A DNA stretch of 64,000 nucleotides from Rhodococcoides fascians A44A (lineage in GTDB: Bacteria; Actinomycetota; Actinomycetes; Mycobacteriales; Mycobacteriaceae): assembly GCF_000760735.1 (NCBI RefSeq), contig NZ_JMEX01000008.1:228855-292854 (forward strand), written 5' to 3'. Below are positions 1 through 10,009 of the stretch, piece after piece. Each line of letters starts with the position of its first letter. The stretch's first letter is position 1. The notes beneath the pieces are model-generated. The model saw nothing but the letters and a program-made list of their open reading frames with translations. It had not been told where the DNA came from and did no database searches. The position numbers and the translations under genes were made by a program.

Positions 1-1107
1 TGGCTGCTGCACGCGTCCCGCACCGGGGATCGCGCGGTTCGAGCCGAAGCGCAGTTGGCCGCGTTGCGGGACAACGAGGCGCTTCTTCGTCGGTCTCTCG
101 CTGCGGTGAACGAGGACTCGGCACGCAGACACTCGGGAGCCATCGGCCAGCAGGTCTCGCACCTCGTCGAGCCGTTGCACGACGCTGTCGACGCGTTGAC
201 CGAGCACGTTCGCCAGGTCGAGCACAATCGCATCCGCGCCTACGCGGGGCTCAGCGAGCAGGTGACGGGTATGCACCGTGCGTCGGTGCAGCTGTCGACC
301 CAGACTTCGCAGTTGGTCACTGCGCTGCGGGCTCCGCAGATCCGCGGCCGGTGGGGTGAGATGCAGCTGGAGCGTGTGGTCGAGCTGGCAGGCATGGTCA
401 AACACTGCGACTTCGACACGCAGGTCTCCAAGGACGGGATTCGTCCGGACATGATCGTCAGGCTCGCCGGTGGTCGGCAGATCGTCGTGGACGCCAAGGT
501 TCCGTTCGCCGCCTACCTCGACGCAGCGCAGGAGGAGGACCCGGAGCGGCGCGGCAAAGCGATGACGCGTCATGCACGCCACCTCAGGACCCACGTCGAT
601 CAGTTGGCGGCCAAGGAATACTGGCGTTCGTTCGAGCCGACGCCGGAGTTCGTCGTTCTGTTCGTTCCCGGAGACCCGTTCCTCGACGCAGCGTTGACAT
701 CCGATTCGTCGCTTCTGGAGTACGCCTTCACCCGGAACGTGATACTTGCCACCCCGACCACTTTGGTCGCGCTGCTGCGGACGGTGGCGTACACGTGGAA
801 GCAGGAATCACTCGCCGAGGACGCTGCTCGTATCCAGCAGCTCGGACGCGAGCTGTACACCCGGCTCGGCGTCGTGTCCTCGCACCTCGACAAGCTCGGA
901 TCGCATCTCGGCAAGGCCGTCGACTCCTTCAACTCGACGGTGTCCTCGGTGGACGCACGTGTAGGCGTCACCGCCCGCAAGCTTCACGAACTGGAACTGT
1001 TCGACGCGGACGTCGTGGACGTGAAGCGGATCGATCAACGCCCGAGAACGTCCGATTCGTCGCACTCTCGGGGGCAGTTCGGTCATGTCAGCGACGCGGT
1101 GGGGTGA
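1..1107 (+). CDS. rmuC: DNA recombination protein RmuC, 5' end outside window
   Basis: The reading frame ending at TGA 1105-1107 is open back to base 1, so the N-terminus lies outside the window; a TTG at 55 is only an internal candidate. RmuC proteins limit recombination at inverted repeats and carry a PD-(D/E)XK-like nuclease core. Visible are a helical, coiled-coil-like N-terminal part, the family signature GRWGEMQLERVVELAGM, the core RPDMIVRL...IVVDAKVPFAAYLDA with its D and DAK residues, and FVVLFVPGDPFLDAAL followed by ATPTTLVALLRTVAY. About 370 residues are present, close to full family length, so little is missing. The next gene starts 20 bases downstream on the same strand. Confidence 0.93.
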   Translation, partial: WLLHASRTGDRAVRAEAQLAALRDNEALLRRSLAAVNEDSARRHSGAIGQQVSHLVEPLHDAVDALTEHVRQVEHNRIRAYAGLSEQVTGMHRASVQLSTQTSQLVTALRAPQIRGRWGEMQLERVVELAGMVKHCDFDTQVSKDGIRPDMIVRLAGGRQIVVDAKVPFAAYLDAAQEEDPERRGKAMTRHARHLRTHVDQLAAKEYWRSFEPTPEFVVLFVPGDPFLDAALTSDSSLLEYAFTRNVILATPTTLVALLRTVAYTWKQESLAEDAARIQQLGRELYTRLGVVSSHLDKLGSHLGKAVDSFNSTVSSVDARVGVTARKLHELELFDADVVDVKRIDQRPRTSDSSHSRGQFGHVSDAVG

Positions 1108-1127
1108 ACAGCCGCTAACCTCGAGGG

Positions 1128-2114
1128 GTGTCTACCTCCCAACGTGCCCGTTCCGGGGTACCGCTGGATCAACGTTCAGCTCTCGCTTCCGTGCCCGGCG
1201 TCCCTGCTTGGGGGGCAGTGGCCATCGCCGTCGGCGCGACGTTTCTCGGTGTCGCCATCGATGCTGCACGCGGATCGGAACTGACGTCGGCTTTCGCGTC
1301 CTTCTACATCGTTGGCACCGTCGCTGCCGTCGTGCTGGTGCGCTACCGCGGGTTGTTCACCGCGATGGTGCAAGCACCGCTGATTCTGTTCGTCGCTGTG
1401 CCGCTCTCGTATCAGTTCATGATCGAGAACGCAGGGACGAGCCTGCGCGACATTCTGCTGAACGTCGCGATTCCGCTGGTCAACCGGTTCCCGCTGATGC
1501 TGCTCGGCACGGTACTTGCCCTTGCCGTCGGCGGGGCACGCATCTTCCTGAAGAAGCAGGCGAGCCACGCACCGGCAGGCGCTGCCAAACGAACCATCCG
1601 TGACCGAGCGCAGGAAACCCGCCAGCGCGCCCGTGACAACCGTCAGACGGCACAAGACAACCGCCGGGCGGCCCAGGACAGTCGTCGGACGTCCCGAGAC
1701 GGCGGCCAGCGGACGCAGACCAGAGCTGCCGAGCGCCGGGGCGCCGACACTCGCGCTGCCCACGGCCGCGGCGAAGCCGTGACCGCGACACGTGCCGATG
1801 CAGGCGAGGGTCGCAGGAGCCGTCGCGAACGCGTCGACCCTCTGCTCGATCGGCCGGCCGCTGATCCGTACCGGCCTGCGCGGACCGAACAGCCTGCTGC
1901 AGATCCCGCGCGCCGACCCGTCCCCAGGTCACAGCCCCCGCGGGTTCCTCGGCCACCCGAGGTGGACCCGTACTCGGCCCCTCGCGCTGCCACACCGAGG
2001 CCGGCAGCTACACCCAGACCGACTCCGACACCCCGACCCGCTTCGCAAGGCGGCGCGCACATCCCGCCGCATCCCGTACCGCAGGTCCGCTACCGCGATC
2101 GCGGAGACGCCTGA
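1128..2114 (+). CDS. DUF6542-type membrane protein with basic and proline-rich tail
   Basis: A 328-residue protein begun at GTG 1128; GAGGGG abuts this start, so the exact start is uncertain. Four hydrophobic segments fill roughly residues 25-150 (for example VPAWGAVAIAVGATFLGVAI and PLMLLGTVLALAVGGARIFL). The rest is a soluble tail: first Arg/Gln/Asp-rich with degenerate short repeats (RARDNRQTAQDNRRAAQDSR), then Pro-rich with TPRPxxTPRP units. The N-terminal part fits the actinobacterial DUF6542 family of unknown function. The tail is low-complexity and probably cytoplasmic. It sits between rmuC and convergent ispH, a position where actinobacteria often have such a gene. Confidence 0.75.
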   Translation: MSTSQRARSGVPLDQRSALASVPGVPAWGAVAIAVGATFLGVAIDAARGSELTSAFASFYIVGTVAAVVLVRYRGLFTAMVQAPLILFVAVPLSYQFMIENAGTSLRDILLNVAIPLVNRFPLMLLGTVLALAVGGARIFLKKQASHAPAGAAKRTIRDRAQETRQRARDNRQTAQDNRRAAQDSRRTSRDGGQRTQTRAAERRGADTRAAHGRGEAVTATRADAGEGRRSRRERVDPLLDRPAADPYRPARTEQPAADPARRPVPRSQPPRVPRPPEVDPYSAPRAATPRPAATPRPTPTPRPASQGGAHIPPHPVPQVRYRDRGDA

Positions 2115-2127
2115 GGCGTCGCGATCG
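2096..2127. terminator. hairpin between convergent DUF6542 gene and ispH
   Basis: CGATCGC (2096-2102), a 3-base bulge, GACGCC (2106-2111), loop TGA, then GGCGTC and GCGATCG (2115-2127) form a 13-pair stem. The loop is the stop codon of the upstream gene. It lies in the 31-base gap before the ispH stop and can serve both strands. There is no long T-run. Confidence 0.6.
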
Positions 2128-2145
2128 GGGCTGACCGGAACCGGC

Positions 2146-3156
2146 TCAGGCCTTCGCCGGGCGCAGCTCGCGGGGAAGGGAGAACACCAAGGTTTCGTTG
2201 GCCGTGGTGACCGGTTGAACATCCCCGAAGCCGTGCTCGGCGAGCAATTCGATGACGCCCTGCACCAGGATCTCCGGCACCGACGCGCCCGAGGTGATGC
2301 CCACGGTGGTGATGCCGTCCAACCAGGCGGTGTCCACCTCCTTGGCGTAGTCGACGAGGTAGCTGGCGCGAGCGCCTGCCGTCAGTGCGACCTCGACGAG
2401 GCGCACCGAGTTGGACGAGTTCTTCGATCCCACCACGATGACGAGGTCGCACTCGGGTGCCATCGCCTTGACGGCGACCTGACGGTTCTGCGTCGCGTAG
2501 CAGATGTCGTCGCTCGGCGGATCCTGCAGCGTCGGGAACTTCTCGCGCAGGCGAGCAACCGTCATCATCGTTTCGTCGACACTGAGCGTCGTCTGGGACA
2601 GCCAGATCACCTTGTTCTCGTCGCGCACGGTGACGTTGTCGACCGAGTCGGGGCCGTCGACGAGCTGAACGTGGTCCGGAGCCTCGCCTGCTGTGCCCTC
2701 GACCTCTTCGTGTCCTTCGTGACCGATCAGCAGAATGTCGTAGTCGTCACGGGCGAAGCGCTTGGCTTCCTGATGCACCTTCGTCACCAGCGGGCAGGTG
2801 GCGTCGATGGTGCGGAGCTGGCGCTCGGCCGCCGATGCGTGCACAGCCGGGGACACCCCGTGCGCGGAGAAGACGAGCAGAGAGCCCTCGGGAACTTCGT
2901 CGGTCTCCTCGACGAAGACGGCGCCGCGGTCCGCCAACGTCTCCACGACGTGCCTGTTGTGCACTATCTCCTTGCGGACGTAGACGGGCGCACCGTGCTT
3001 CTCCAGCGCTTTCTCCACCGTCTCGACGGCGCGGTCCACCCCAGCGCAGTAGCCGCGTGGCTCTGCGAGGAGGACTCGTTTGGCACCGGAGTACGCAGGT
3101 GCGCCGTCGCCGGACGGACGTGCGATACCGAGATTCAAGGGAACAGCCGAAGACAT
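2146..3156 (-). CDS. ispH: 4-hydroxy-3-methylbut-2-enyl diphosphate reductase
   Basis: Last enzyme of the MEP isoprenoid pathway, a [4Fe-4S] enzyme reducing HMBPP to IPP and DMAPP. The three cluster cysteines are visible in [24 protein letters not shown] and [11 protein letters not shown], together with [11 protein letters not shown] and the C-terminal [10 protein letters not shown] chose ATG at 3156 (336 residues, preceded by TTGGGGAC) over an upstream GTG at 3189 (347 residues); both are possible. It is transcribed away from the lipid-droplet-type gene at 3248 with a short shared promoter region, as in M. tuberculosis lytB2 (Rv1110)/Rv1109c. Confidence 0.95.
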   Translation of the reverse strand: MSSAVPLNLGIARPSGDGAPAYSGAKRVLLAEPRGYCAGVDRAVETVEKALEKHGAPVYVRKEIVHNRHVVETLADRGAVFVEETDEVPEGSLLVFSAHGVSPAVHASAAERQLRTIDATCPLVTKVHQEAKRFARDDYDILLIGHEGHEEVEGTAGEAPDHVQLVDGPDSVDNVTVRDENKVIWLSQTTLSVDETMMTVARLREKFPTLQDPPSDDICYATQNRQVAVKAMAPECDLVIVVGSKNSSNSVRLVEVALTAGARASYLVDYAKEVDTAWLDGITTVGITSGASVPEILVQGVIELLAEHGFGDVQPVTTANETLVFSLPRELRPAKA

Positions 3157-3247
3157 GTCCCCAAGGATACGTGCCCGGCTCGGCTTCACCGGCCGAGCAC
3201 AGCATGTCGGCTACCCAAACACTCGGAATTCAGGCACTCTGGTGCGC

Positions 3248-3829
3248 ATGACTCGTGTTCCGTTCGCCGCACGCGTAGCTGCCGGTGTGGCCGTGACGGT
3301 CGTCGAAGAAGCTCGCAAACTCCCCAGTACTGCGATCACGCTTCCGATGACCGTCGTCAGCGAAGTTCTGGCGAGCACGATGCGCTTTCAGCAGCAAGTG
3401 ACGGCGCTGGCCATCAAGGGCGATCAGGCGATCTCGTCGCTTCCGCTCATCGGGACACCGGATCAGGAGCAGCCGTCCTGGGCGGTGTTCGAGGACGACG
3501 TTCCCGGGGCCACCGACGGTGACGTCGACATCCCCGATCACGACGATGTCGCCGGCGAGCCGGTCGCTGTGTCAGGGCGCTTCGCGCTGTACTCGACGCC
3601 TCCGGAGGAGATCCAGAAAGACGACGTGCCGACGGTCGCAGCCGACCGTCCGGAAATCGTCGAGATGGTGGATTACGACACCCTCGCCCTCGCTCAGCTG
3701 CGTGCCCGGCTGCGGTCGCTGTCTCTCGCGGACCTCGAGGCCCTGCGTGAGTACGAGGATGCGTCGCTGCGCCGCGCTCCGTTTCTGACCATGCTCGACA
3801 ATCGAATCACCACCGCGAAGGCCAAGTGA
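3248..3829 (+). CDS. lipid-droplet-associated-type protein (Rv1109c-like)
   Basis: A 193-residue protein beginning [21 protein letters not shown]. It has an amphipathic/hydrophobic N-terminal stretch of about 65 residues, an acidic linker ([18 protein letters not shown]) and a conserved-looking helical C-terminus ([22 protein letters not shown]) ending in basic residues. Its place between ispH and xseA, and this architecture, match proteins annotated as lipid-droplet-associated in rhodococci and Rv1109c in mycobacteria; function is inferred by that resemblance only. Its TGA overlaps the GTG of xseA, so the two are translationally coupled. The frame stays open upstream to 3080, but that part overlaps ispH. 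Confidence 0.7.
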   Translation: MTRVPFAARVAAGVAVTVVEEARKLPSTAITLPMTVVSEVLASTMRFQQQVTALAIKGDQAISSLPLIGTPDQEQPSWAVFEDDVPGATDGDVDIPDHDDVAGEPVAVSGRFALYSTPPEEIQKDDVPTVAADRPEIVEMVDYDTLALAQLRARLRSLSLADLEALREYEDASLRRAPFLTMLDNRITTAKAK

Positions 3830-5046
3830 CCGCAAGTACTGCAGAGGAGCCGTGGCCTGTCCGAACCGTCGCCATGAAGGTGGCGGGATGGATCGACAAG
3901 CTCGGCAGCGTATGGGTCGAAGGTCAGCTGACGCAGATCAACGCTCGGCCGGGTACACGCACTGCATTTCTCGTTCTTCGTGATCCGTCCGCGGACATGT
4001 CGCTGTCGGTGACGTGTTCGCCTCAGTTGCTCGACCGCTCCCCCGTCCCGCTCACCGAGGGCGCGCGGGTAATCCTGTACGGCAAGTTGTCGTTCTACAC
4101 GGGCCGTGGAACTATCTCGTTGCGCGCCACCGACATTCGCGCCGTCGGCGTCGGCGAACTGCTGGCACGCATCGAACGCCTGCGGGCCCTTCTCGCCGCC
4201 GAGGGACTGTTCGATCCTCGCCTCAAGCGCCCGTTGCCGTTCCTCCCCCGCACCATCGGACTGGTCACGGCCCGCGCGTCGGCAGCCGAGAAGGACGTTC
4301 TCACTGTCGCCCGACGGCGTTGGCCCGCAGTGCACTTCGAGGTTCGCCACACCCCGGTCCAAGGACCGACCGCAGTACCGGCGATCCTCGACGCACTCTC
4401 CGACCTCGACGGCAATGTCGACGTCATCATCCTCGCTCGCGGCGGCGGCAGCGTCGAAGACCTCCTGCCGTTCTCGGACGAGGCCCTGTGCCGTGCCATC
4501 TCGAAGGCCACGACCCCGATCGTCAGCGCCATCGGACACGAACCCGACAGCCCGCTCAGCGACCACGTCGCCGATCTCCGCGCCGCAACACCGACCGACG
4601 CGGCCAAGCTGGTGGTTCCCGACGCCGTCGCCGAACAGAATCTGATCGCCGAGCTGCGCTCCAGAACAGCTGCTGCACTGCGCAACTGGGTCCAACGCGA
4701 AGCACGTGCGCTCGAGATGATCCGACACCGGCCCGCACTGGCCTACCCCGTCGCGGGCATCGACCGGCGCAGCGAAGAGATCACCAGACTCGTCGACGCA
4801 GGGAGGCGCGACGTCCTGCGCGAGTTGGCGAAGCAGGAGACTCTCGTCGAACATCTGCGGGCACGTCTGCAGACGCTCGGGCCCGCAGCGACGCTGGCGA
4901 GGGGTTATGCCGTCGTCCAGCGCGTGGTGGCGGGCACCGATCCAGAGGTGTTGAGGTCGGTGGACGACGCCCCGCCGGGTACCCAGATCCGAGTACGAGT
5001 GGCCGACGGCGCAGTCACCGCCGCGGTCATGGGCAAAGTCAAATGA
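3826..5046 (+). CDS. xseA: exodeoxyribonuclease VII large subunit
   Basis: Catalytic subunit of exonuclease VII, which degrades single-stranded DNA to acid-insoluble oligonucleotides. The 406-residue protein has an N-terminal OB-fold ([21 protein letters not shown]...), the catalytic domain with [33 protein letters not shown] and [14 protein letters not shown], a coiled-coil C-terminal region, and the final [10 protein letters not shown] domain. GTG start at 3826 overlaps the upstream TGA. xseB follows 10 bases later, giving the standard xseA-xseB pair. Confidence 0.96.
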   Translation: MTASTAEEPWPVRTVAMKVAGWIDKLGSVWVEGQLTQINARPGTRTAFLVLRDPSADMSLSVTCSPQLLDRSPVPLTEGARVILYGKLSFYTGRGTISLRATDIRAVGVGELLARIERLRALLAAEGLFDPRLKRPLPFLPRTIGLVTARASAAEKDVLTVARRRWPAVHFEVRHTPVQGPTAVPAILDALSDLDGNVDVIILARGGGSVEDLLPFSDEALCRAISKATTPIVSAIGHEPDSPLSDHVADLRAATPTDAAKLVVPDAVAEQNLIAELRSRTAAALRNWVQREARALEMIRHRPALAYPVAGIDRRSEEITRLVDAGRRDVLRELAKQETLVEHLRARLQTLGPAATLARGYAVVQRVVAGTDPEVLRSVDDAPPGTQIRVRVADGAVTAAVMGKVK

Positions 5047-5056
5047 GAGGAACACC

Positions 5057-5278
5057 ATGAGCGAGGAAACACCGGTCACCGAACTCGGCTACGAAGCAGC
5101 CCGCGACGAACTGGTCGACGTGGTGAAGGTCCTGGAGCAGGGCGGACTGGATCTCGACGCCTCGCTTGCGCTGTGGGAGCGCGGCGAACAGTTGGCCACC
5201 CGGTGCGAGGAACACCTTGCCGGTGCACGCAAGCGCGTCGAGAACGCACTCGCGCACATCGAGGAAGAAGAGAACTAG
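5057..5278 (+). CDS. xseB: exodeoxyribonuclease VII small subunit
   Basis: A 73-residue partner of XseA, the usual size for the family. It is almost wholly helical with the family motif [20 protein letters not shown] followed by [22 protein letters not shown], which packs on the XseA coiled coil. ATG at 5057 is preceded by GAGAGGAACACC. Its last bases overlap the stop of the convergent DUF4245 gene by four bases. Confidence 0.95.
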   Translation: MSEETPVTELGYEAARDELVDVVKVLEQGGLDLDASLALWERGEQLATRCEEHLAGARKRVENALAHIEEEEN

Positions 5279-5844
5279 GGAGTGAGCGGCTCGGCGCTCG
5301 TCGTTGCGGCGGCAAGCGTCGTGAATTCCTCGGTGCTGCCGCTACCGGTCACCAACAATCGGACGTCACCCAGATCGGTGACCCATACCGCCTCGCTTCC
5401 CTCCTGGTCGTAGACGATCCACTCCGCACCGTCGATCGATTCGGTGCCCGACGCGTAGCGCGCCTCGCCGACGGCGAACGGAACGAGGACCTCCTCGCTC
5501 GCGCTGGACTGCGTCAACTTGATGTAGCGACCAGCGTCGGAGATGAAACCGACGTTGCTGACGTCGCCGCCCTGATCCCCCGCGATGGACTGGCGGCTGC
5601 CGGAGTTCGGAGTCCACCCTTCAGGCACCCGAGGGTTGCGGACCGGGAAGTTCAGCTCGGAGGCGTCGTACTGCAGGGCAGCGTCGACGTCGAAGTTCGG
5701 GATGGGGCCCTGCGTCGGTCCGCCGGGGCTGAGAGAGCACTGGGAGGCGATACCGGCGATCAGCAGACAGGCGATGACAAGCGGAATGAGGGACCACACC
5801 ATGTCGCGGTTGTTGTTGAGGATCCGAGGTTTGCTGTTCGCCAC
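5275..5844 (-). CDS. DUF4245 membrane-anchored protein (Rv1100-like)
   Basis: A protein of unknown function with a single N-terminal membrane anchor ([19 protein letters not shown]) followed by an extracytoplasmic domain of about 150 residues. Typical family features are [18 protein letters not shown], an aromatic-poor beta-rich body and the [15 protein letters not shown] stretch. I chose GTG at 5844 (VANSKPRIL, 189 residues) because family members start at this point; GGAGG lies only one base upstream, so an upstream start as far as 5946 cannot be excluded. It is divergent from glpX, as in the M. tuberculosis Rv1100/glpX neighbourhood. Confidence 0.78.
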   Translation of the reverse strand: MANSKPRILNNNRDMVWSLIPLVIACLLIAGIASQCSLSPGGPTQGPIPNFDVDAALQYDASELNFPVRNPRVPEGWTPNSGSRQSIAGDQGGDVSNVGFISDAGRYIKLTQSSASEEVLVPFAVGEARYASGTESIDGAEWIVYDQEGSEAVWVTDLGDVRLLVTGSGSTEEFTTLAAATTSAEPLTP

Positions 5845-5952
5845 GCCTCCAGTATCCCGCGAGAGCAGCCTGCGGAACGACCCAGGGTGTCCGCTGCATG
5901 TCAGCGCTCGGTCGGCGCATGCCCTAGCTCGCATGACGCGGCTCACGAATGA

Positions 5953-5998
5953 GATAATCGCGCCTGGGTAAGACCCCCATCTACCAGGAGGCTACAAA
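5953..5998 (+). promoter_or_regulatory. probable glpX -10 element and ribosome binding site
   Basis: GATAAT at 5953-5958 resembles an actinobacterial -10 box, with no convincing -35. AGGAGG at 5986-5991 is a strong Shine-Dalgarno sequence 10 bases before the glpX ATG. Confidence 0.4.
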
Positions 5999-6001
5999 CC
6001 G

Positions 6002-7042
6002 ATGACGGCCAGCACCGAGTCCACTCGCGCCATGGCGCCAGATCGCAACCTCGCCCTCGAGCTCGTTCGTGTCACCGAGGCCGGTGCGCTCGCGTCGGGT
6101 CGCTGGGTGGGACGTGGCGACAAGGAAGGTGGCGACGGGGCCGCTGTCGACGCCATGCGTCAGCTGGTCAGTTCCGTCTCGATGCGCGGCGTCGTCGTCA
6201 TCGGCGAAGGCGAGAAGGACGAAGCGCCGATGCTCTACAACGGCGAGCAGGTCGGTAACGGCAACGGTCCCGACGTCGACTTCGCCGTCGATCCCGTCGA
6301 CGGAACCACGTTGATGGCCAAGGGCATGCCCAACGCGATCTCGGTGCTGGCTGTCGCCGAGCGCGGCGCGATGTTCGATCCGTCGGCGGTGTTCTACATG
6401 GAGAAGATCGCCGTCGGCCCCGAGTACGCCGATGTCGTCGATATCACTGCACCGGTCAAGGAGAACATCGCTCGGATCGCGAAGGTCAAGAAGGGCTCCG
6501 CATCCGACGTCACGGTGTGCATCCTGGACCGTCCGCGCCACGCCGAACTGATCCAGCAGGTCCGCGACGCCGGCTCCCGCATCCGCCTCATCTCCGACGG
6601 TGACGTCGCGGGCGCCATCGCCGCAGCACGCCCCGATTCCGGCACCGATCTGCTCATCGGTATCGGCGGAACTCCCGAGGGCATCATCGCGGCCGCCGCG
6701 ATGCGGTGCATGGACGGCGCCCTGCAGGGACGCCTCGCCCCGACCGACGACGCCGAGCGACAGAAGGCCATCGACGCAGGTCACGACCTCGATCGCGTCC
6801 TGAACACCCGCGACCTGGTCTCCGGCGAGAACGTCTTCTTCACTGCCACCGGCGTCACCGACGGCGACCTTCTGCGCGGCGTCCGCTACGCAGGCGGTGG
6901 TGCACACACCCAGTCCATCGTGATGCGCTCCAAGTCCGGCACCGTGCGCATGATCGACGCCTACCACCGCCTCGAAAAGCTACGCGAATACAGTTCCGTC
7001 GACTTCGACGGCGACGAATCAGGGCAAGCTCCGTCGTTCTGA
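6002..7042 (+). CDS. glpX: class II fructose-1,6-bisphosphatase
   Basis: Hydrolyses fructose 1,6-bisphosphate to fructose 6-phosphate in gluconeogenesis; in mycolic-acid actinobacteria GlpX is the main FBPase. The 346-residue sequence shows the metal/phosphate-binding motifs [31 protein letters not shown] and the C-terminal [20 protein letters not shown], then [19 protein letters not shown] at 6002 follows an AGGAGG ribosome binding site. fumC lies 80 bases downstream, keeping the glpX-fum order of M. tuberculosis Rv1099c-Rv1098c. Confidence 0.96.
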   Translation: MTASTESTRAMAPDRNLALELVRVTEAGALASGRWVGRGDKEGGDGAAVDAMRQLVSSVSMRGVVVIGEGEKDEAPMLYNGEQVGNGNGPDVDFAVDPVDGTTLMAKGMPNAISVLAVAERGAMFDPSAVFYMEKIAVGPEYADVVDITAPVKENIARIAKVKKGSASDVTVCILDRPRHAELIQQVRDAGSRIRLISDGDVAGAIAAARPDSGTDLLIGIGGTPEGIIAAAAMRCMDGALQGRLAPTDDAERQKAIDAGHDLDRVLNTRDLVSGENVFFTATGVTDGDLLRGVRYAGGGAHTQSIVMRSKSGTVRMIDAYHRLEKLREYSSVDFDGDESGQAPSF

Positions 7043-7046
7043 TCCG

Positions 7047-7073
7047 GGTCGTTCCCGCAGGCTCCACTCCCGG
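7047..7073 (-). repeat. degenerate copy of the dispersed 27-bp repeat
   Basis: The stretch GGTCGTTCCCGCAGGCTCC and following bases in the glpX-fumC gap resemble the minus-orientation form of the repeat seen at 38902, 38934 and 56522. It carries one inserted and several changed bases, so it looks like an old copy. Confidence 0.45.
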
Positions 7074-7122
7074 CCCAGGGCGCGCTCACCCCTCCGCAAC
7101 TTCAACTGGCAAAGTAAGGCTC

Positions 7123-8526
7123 ATGACGCAGACAGACGAACAGCAGTACCGGATCGAGCACGACACCATGGGAGAGGTTCGCGTCCCCGTCGACGCGCTG
7201 TGGCGTGCACAGACGCAGCGCGCGGTGGAGAACTTCCCCATCTCCTTCCGCCCCCTCGAGCGCACCCAGATCCGCGCAATGGGCTTGCTGAAGGCTGCTT
7301 GCGCACAGGTCAACAAGGACCTCGGGCTGCTCGACGGCACCCTCGCCGACGCCATCATCTCCGCGGCAACCGAGATCGCCGACGGCAAGCACGACGATCA
7401 GTTCCCCATCGACGTCTTCCAGACCGGTTCCGGCACCAGCTCCAACATGAACGCCAACGAGGTCATCGCGTCCATCGCCAAGGCCAACGGTGTCGAGGTT
7501 CACCCCAACGACCACGTCAACATGTCGCAGAGCTCCAACGACACCTTCCCGACGGCCACGCACGTCGCCGCCACCGAGGCAGCCGTCACCTCACTGGTGC
7601 CTGCGCTGAAGCACCTGCACGAGGCACTGGCCGCCAAGGCGACCGAGTGGAAGACCGTCGTGAAGTCCGGCCGCACGCACCTCATGGACGCCGTGCCGGT
7701 CACGCTCGGTCAGGAATTCGGCGGCTACGCCCGTCAGATCGAAGCAGGCATCGAGCGCGTCGAGGCCACCCTTCCCCGCCTGGGCGAGCTGCCCATCGGC
7801 GGCACCGCCGTCGGCACCGGCCTCAACGCCCCCGACGGCTTCGGCCCCAAAGTTGTTGCCGAACTGGTGAAGTCGACCGGAATCGACGCCCTGACCGCCG
7901 CGAAGGACTCCTTCGAGGCACAGGCAGCACGCGACGGCCTCGTCGAGGCATCGGGCGCGCTGCGCACCATCGCCGTGTCGCTGACCAAGATCGCCAACGA
8001 CGTCCGCTGGATGGGCTCGGGACCACTCACGGGCCTCGGCGAAATCGCCCTCCCCGACCTGCAGCCCGGTAGCTCCATCATGCCCGGCAAGGTCAACCCG
8101 GTTCTGCCCGAGGCAGTCACGCAGGTCGCCGCACAGGTCATCGGCAACGACGCCGCCGTCGCATTCGGCGGTGCATCGGGTGCCTTCGAGCTCAACGTCT
8201 ACATCCCGATGATGGCGCGCAACGTCCTCGAGTCGTTCAAGCTCCTCGCCAACGTCTCGGTCCTCTTCGCGGACAAGTGCATCGTCGGCCTCGAAGCCAA
8301 CGTCGACCACCTCAAGACCCTCGCCGAGTCCTCGCCGTCCATCGTGACGCCGCTGAACTCCGCAATCGGCTACGAGGAAGCAGCCGCCGTCGCCAAGCAG
8401 GCTCTGAAGGAGAAGAAGACCATCCGTCAGACCGTCATCGACCGCGGGCTCATCGGCGACAAGCTCAGCGAGGAAGAACTGGACAAGCGTCTCGACGTCC
8501 TCGCCATGGCAAAGGTCAAGGACTAG
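7123..8526 (+). CDS. fumC: class II fumarate hydratase
   Basis: Iron-independent fumarase of the TCA cycle, interconverting fumarate and malate. The 467-residue protein has the superfamily signature [11 protein letters not shown], the [16 protein letters not shown] and [17 protein letters not shown] active-site loops, and [22 protein letters not shown] at 7123 starts [22 protein letters not shown], the expected N-terminus; the frame is open upstream through glpX but that is not coding. A strong two-way terminator follows. Confidence 0.97.
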   Translation: MTQTDEQQYRIEHDTMGEVRVPVDALWRAQTQRAVENFPISFRPLERTQIRAMGLLKAACAQVNKDLGLLDGTLADAIISAATEIADGKHDDQFPIDVFQTGSGTSSNMNANEVIASIAKANGVEVHPNDHVNMSQSSNDTFPTATHVAATEAAVTSLVPALKHLHEALAAKATEWKTVVKSGRTHLMDAVPVTLGQEFGGYARQIEAGIERVEATLPRLGELPIGGTAVGTGLNAPDGFGPKVVAELVKSTGIDALTAAKDSFEAQAARDGLVEASGALRTIAVSLTKIANDVRWMGSGPLTGLGEIALPDLQPGSSIMPGKVNPVLPEAVTQVAAQVIGNDAAVAFGGASGAFELNVYIPMMARNVLESFKLLANVSVLFADKCIVGLEANVDHLKTLAESSPSIVTPLNSAIGYEEAAAVAKQALKEKKTIRQTVIDRGLIGDKLSEEELDKRLDVLAMAKVKD

Positions 8527-8552
8527 TTTCGTCCGCTCCCTTCCGGCATGAA

Positions 8553-8589
8553 TGTGCCACCGCAACGGTCATACAGTTGCGGTGGCACA
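8553..8589. terminator. bidirectional terminator between fumC and desaturase
   Basis: TGTGCCACCGCAAC (8553-8566) and GTTGCGGTGGCACA (8576-8589) are perfect 14-base arms around a 9-base loop, placed between the convergent stops at 8526 and 8611. Confidence 0.85.
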
Positions 8590-8610
8590 GTCATGTTCGG
8601 GGGGTCGAGC

Positions 8611-9468
8611 TCAGGCGAGGTGAGCTAGCTCCTCACGAGCTTTCTTGCCGTCGTCGCCGAGGTCGTCGCGGCCGAAGAAGTTCCAGCGCTCCAGAAGCGG
8701 CTTGAACACCTTGTCTCGCTGCTGGTCCTCGTCGTAGATGCCGGCTTCCGCGAGAGCCTCGGTGCTGTTCTTCTTGCTCGGCAGGTCGACGACGGGGATC
8801 GCGAAGCCGCTCACTCGATCCGCGATAGCACGAGCCATCTGGTCCGGTGCGACGCCGAACGCCTCGTTGACGACGTTGACGTAGAACGTTGCCTGACGGG
8901 TGTCGTCGGCCGCGATCTTGGTCAGGATCTTGCCCAGCACCTCGTCGCCGCCGAGGGCAACGGTGTTGGTGTTGCGCAACGCTGCCGCGGTCTCGTCGAT
9001 GGCGAAGTGCGAGATGATGTCCAGCACGTGCAGGCTCGGGGCGCTGTAGCCCCTCGTCATTTCCTCCATGCGCACCCGTTCGAGCGCGACGGGGTCCACT
9101 GCGCGCGTCAGTACCAGGTAGTCGCGCAGCACGATGGCTTGACGGTTTTCTTCCGACGTCCATCGACCCGTCCACTTCCACCACGCGCCGAGGCCGGTGA
9201 GCGCGCGAGCGAGTTCGCGGTGGTACGCAGGCAGATTGTCTGCGACTAGTACGCCGACCGTCGCGGACAGAATCTCCACGTCGGAGAGGTGCGACTGCTC
9301 GGGAGCCCAGTCCTCGCCCCCGAGGAACGCGAAGTTGCGGCCGTCGTCCCACGGTGCGAAGTCGTGCGGATGCCAGTCCTCCGCCTCCTCGATGTGGCGG
9401 CTGAGGTTCTCTTCGACGGCTGGCTCGAGTCGAAGCAGCAGGTCACCGTCCGTCAGATTCGTAGACAT
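8611..9468 (-). CDS. acyl-ACP desaturase (DesA family)
   Basis: A 285-residue ferritin-like di-iron protein of the plant-type stearoyl-ACP desaturase family; mycobacterial homologues DesA1/DesA2 act on acyl-ACP and feed mycolate/fatty acid synthesis. Conserved landmarks are LSRHIEEAEDWHPHDFAPW, the di-iron helix stretch WTGRWTSEENRQAIVLRDYL, and DIISHFAIDETAAALRNTN. ATG at 9468 gives MSTNLTDGDLLLRLEP; the longer frame to 9549 adds an implausible N-terminus. It occupies the position of Rv1094 (desA2) next to phoH2 and glyA. Confidence 0.87.
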   Translation of the reverse strand: MSTNLTDGDLLLRLEPAVEENLSRHIEEAEDWHPHDFAPWDDGRNFAFLGGEDWAPEQSHLSDVEILSATVGVLVADNLPAYHRELARALTGLGAWWKWTGRWTSEENRQAIVLRDYLVLTRAVDPVALERVRMEEMTRGYSAPSLHVLDIISHFAIDETAAALRNTNTVALGGDEVLGKILTKIAADDTRQATFYVNVVNEAFGVAPDQMARAIADRVSGFAIPVVDLPSKKNSTEALAEAGIYDEDQQRDKVFKPLLERWNFFGRDDLGDDGKKAREELAHLA

Positions 9469-9573
9469 ACCAGCAACCGTAGCGTCTGGCCCGGTGAACG
9501 CGGAGTAGCGCCCCGGACGTCTGTGAACTTTCATAGACTGCGGGCTCACGTCCTAGGTGAAGGAGCGGACCGA

Positions 9574-9972
9574 GTGATCGAAACGACGAAGGCGAACGAG
9601 GTAGTGGAGGGCATGTTCGACGCCCTGAGGAACCGCGACGTCGAGAAGGTCGTCGACCGCCTCGACGACGCGGTGGTGTGGCACAACGTGGGGTTGCCCC
9701 GAGTTCGTGGCGTGAGACGAGTCGGCAAGTTCATGCGACTTCTCGCGAAACCCCAGTACGGCTTCGACGTCACCATCCACAACATCGCGTCCGACGGCGA
9801 CACCGTGCTCACCGAACGAACCGACGTGCTGATCTGGCGGCGGCTGCGCATCGAGTTCTGGGTGTGCGGCACCTTCGAACTACGCGACGGCAAAATCCTC
9901 GTCTGGCGTGATTACTTCGACAATCTCGACTTCCTCGAGGGCCTGATCAAAGGCGCCCTCCGCGCGCTGTGA
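9574..9972 (+). CDS. limonene-1,2-epoxide hydrolase-like / NTF2-fold protein
   Basis: A 132-residue NTF2/SnoaL-fold protein starting at GTG 9574 after GAAGGAGCGG. The arrangement VVEGMFDALRNRDVEKVVDRLDDAVVWHNVGLP...VRGVRRVGKFMR, the later ERTDVLIWRRLRIEFWVCGTFELRDGKILVWRDYFD, and the Asp-Arg-Asp-type residues in the pocket fit the limonene-1,2-epoxide hydrolase family. The substrate cannot be told from sequence. It stands alone between desaturase and phoH2, with its own promoter side shared with the divergent desaturase gene. Confidence 0.7.
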   Translation: MIETTKANEVVEGMFDALRNRDVEKVVDRLDDAVVWHNVGLPRVRGVRRVGKFMRLLAKPQYGFDVTIHNIASDGDTVLTERTDVLIWRRLRIEFWVCGTFELRDGKILVWRDYFDNLDFLEGLIKGALRAL

Positions 9973-10008
9973 ATGGAAATGTAGGCCACTGCCTACATTT
10001 CCATTCAC
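9969..10008. terminator. bidirectional terminator between NTF2-like gene and phoH2
   Basis: GTGAATGGAAATGTAGGC (9969-9986) pairs perfectly with GCCTACATTTCCATTCAC (9991-10008) around the loop CACT. The arm includes the stop of the upstream gene and ends just before the phoH2 stop. Confidence 0.88.
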
Positions 10009-10009
10009 G

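Noticed and set aside
1792..3522. 576-codon plus-strand frame across ispH
   Set aside because: It is antisense to ispH, a clear gene; long antisense frames are expected at this GC content.
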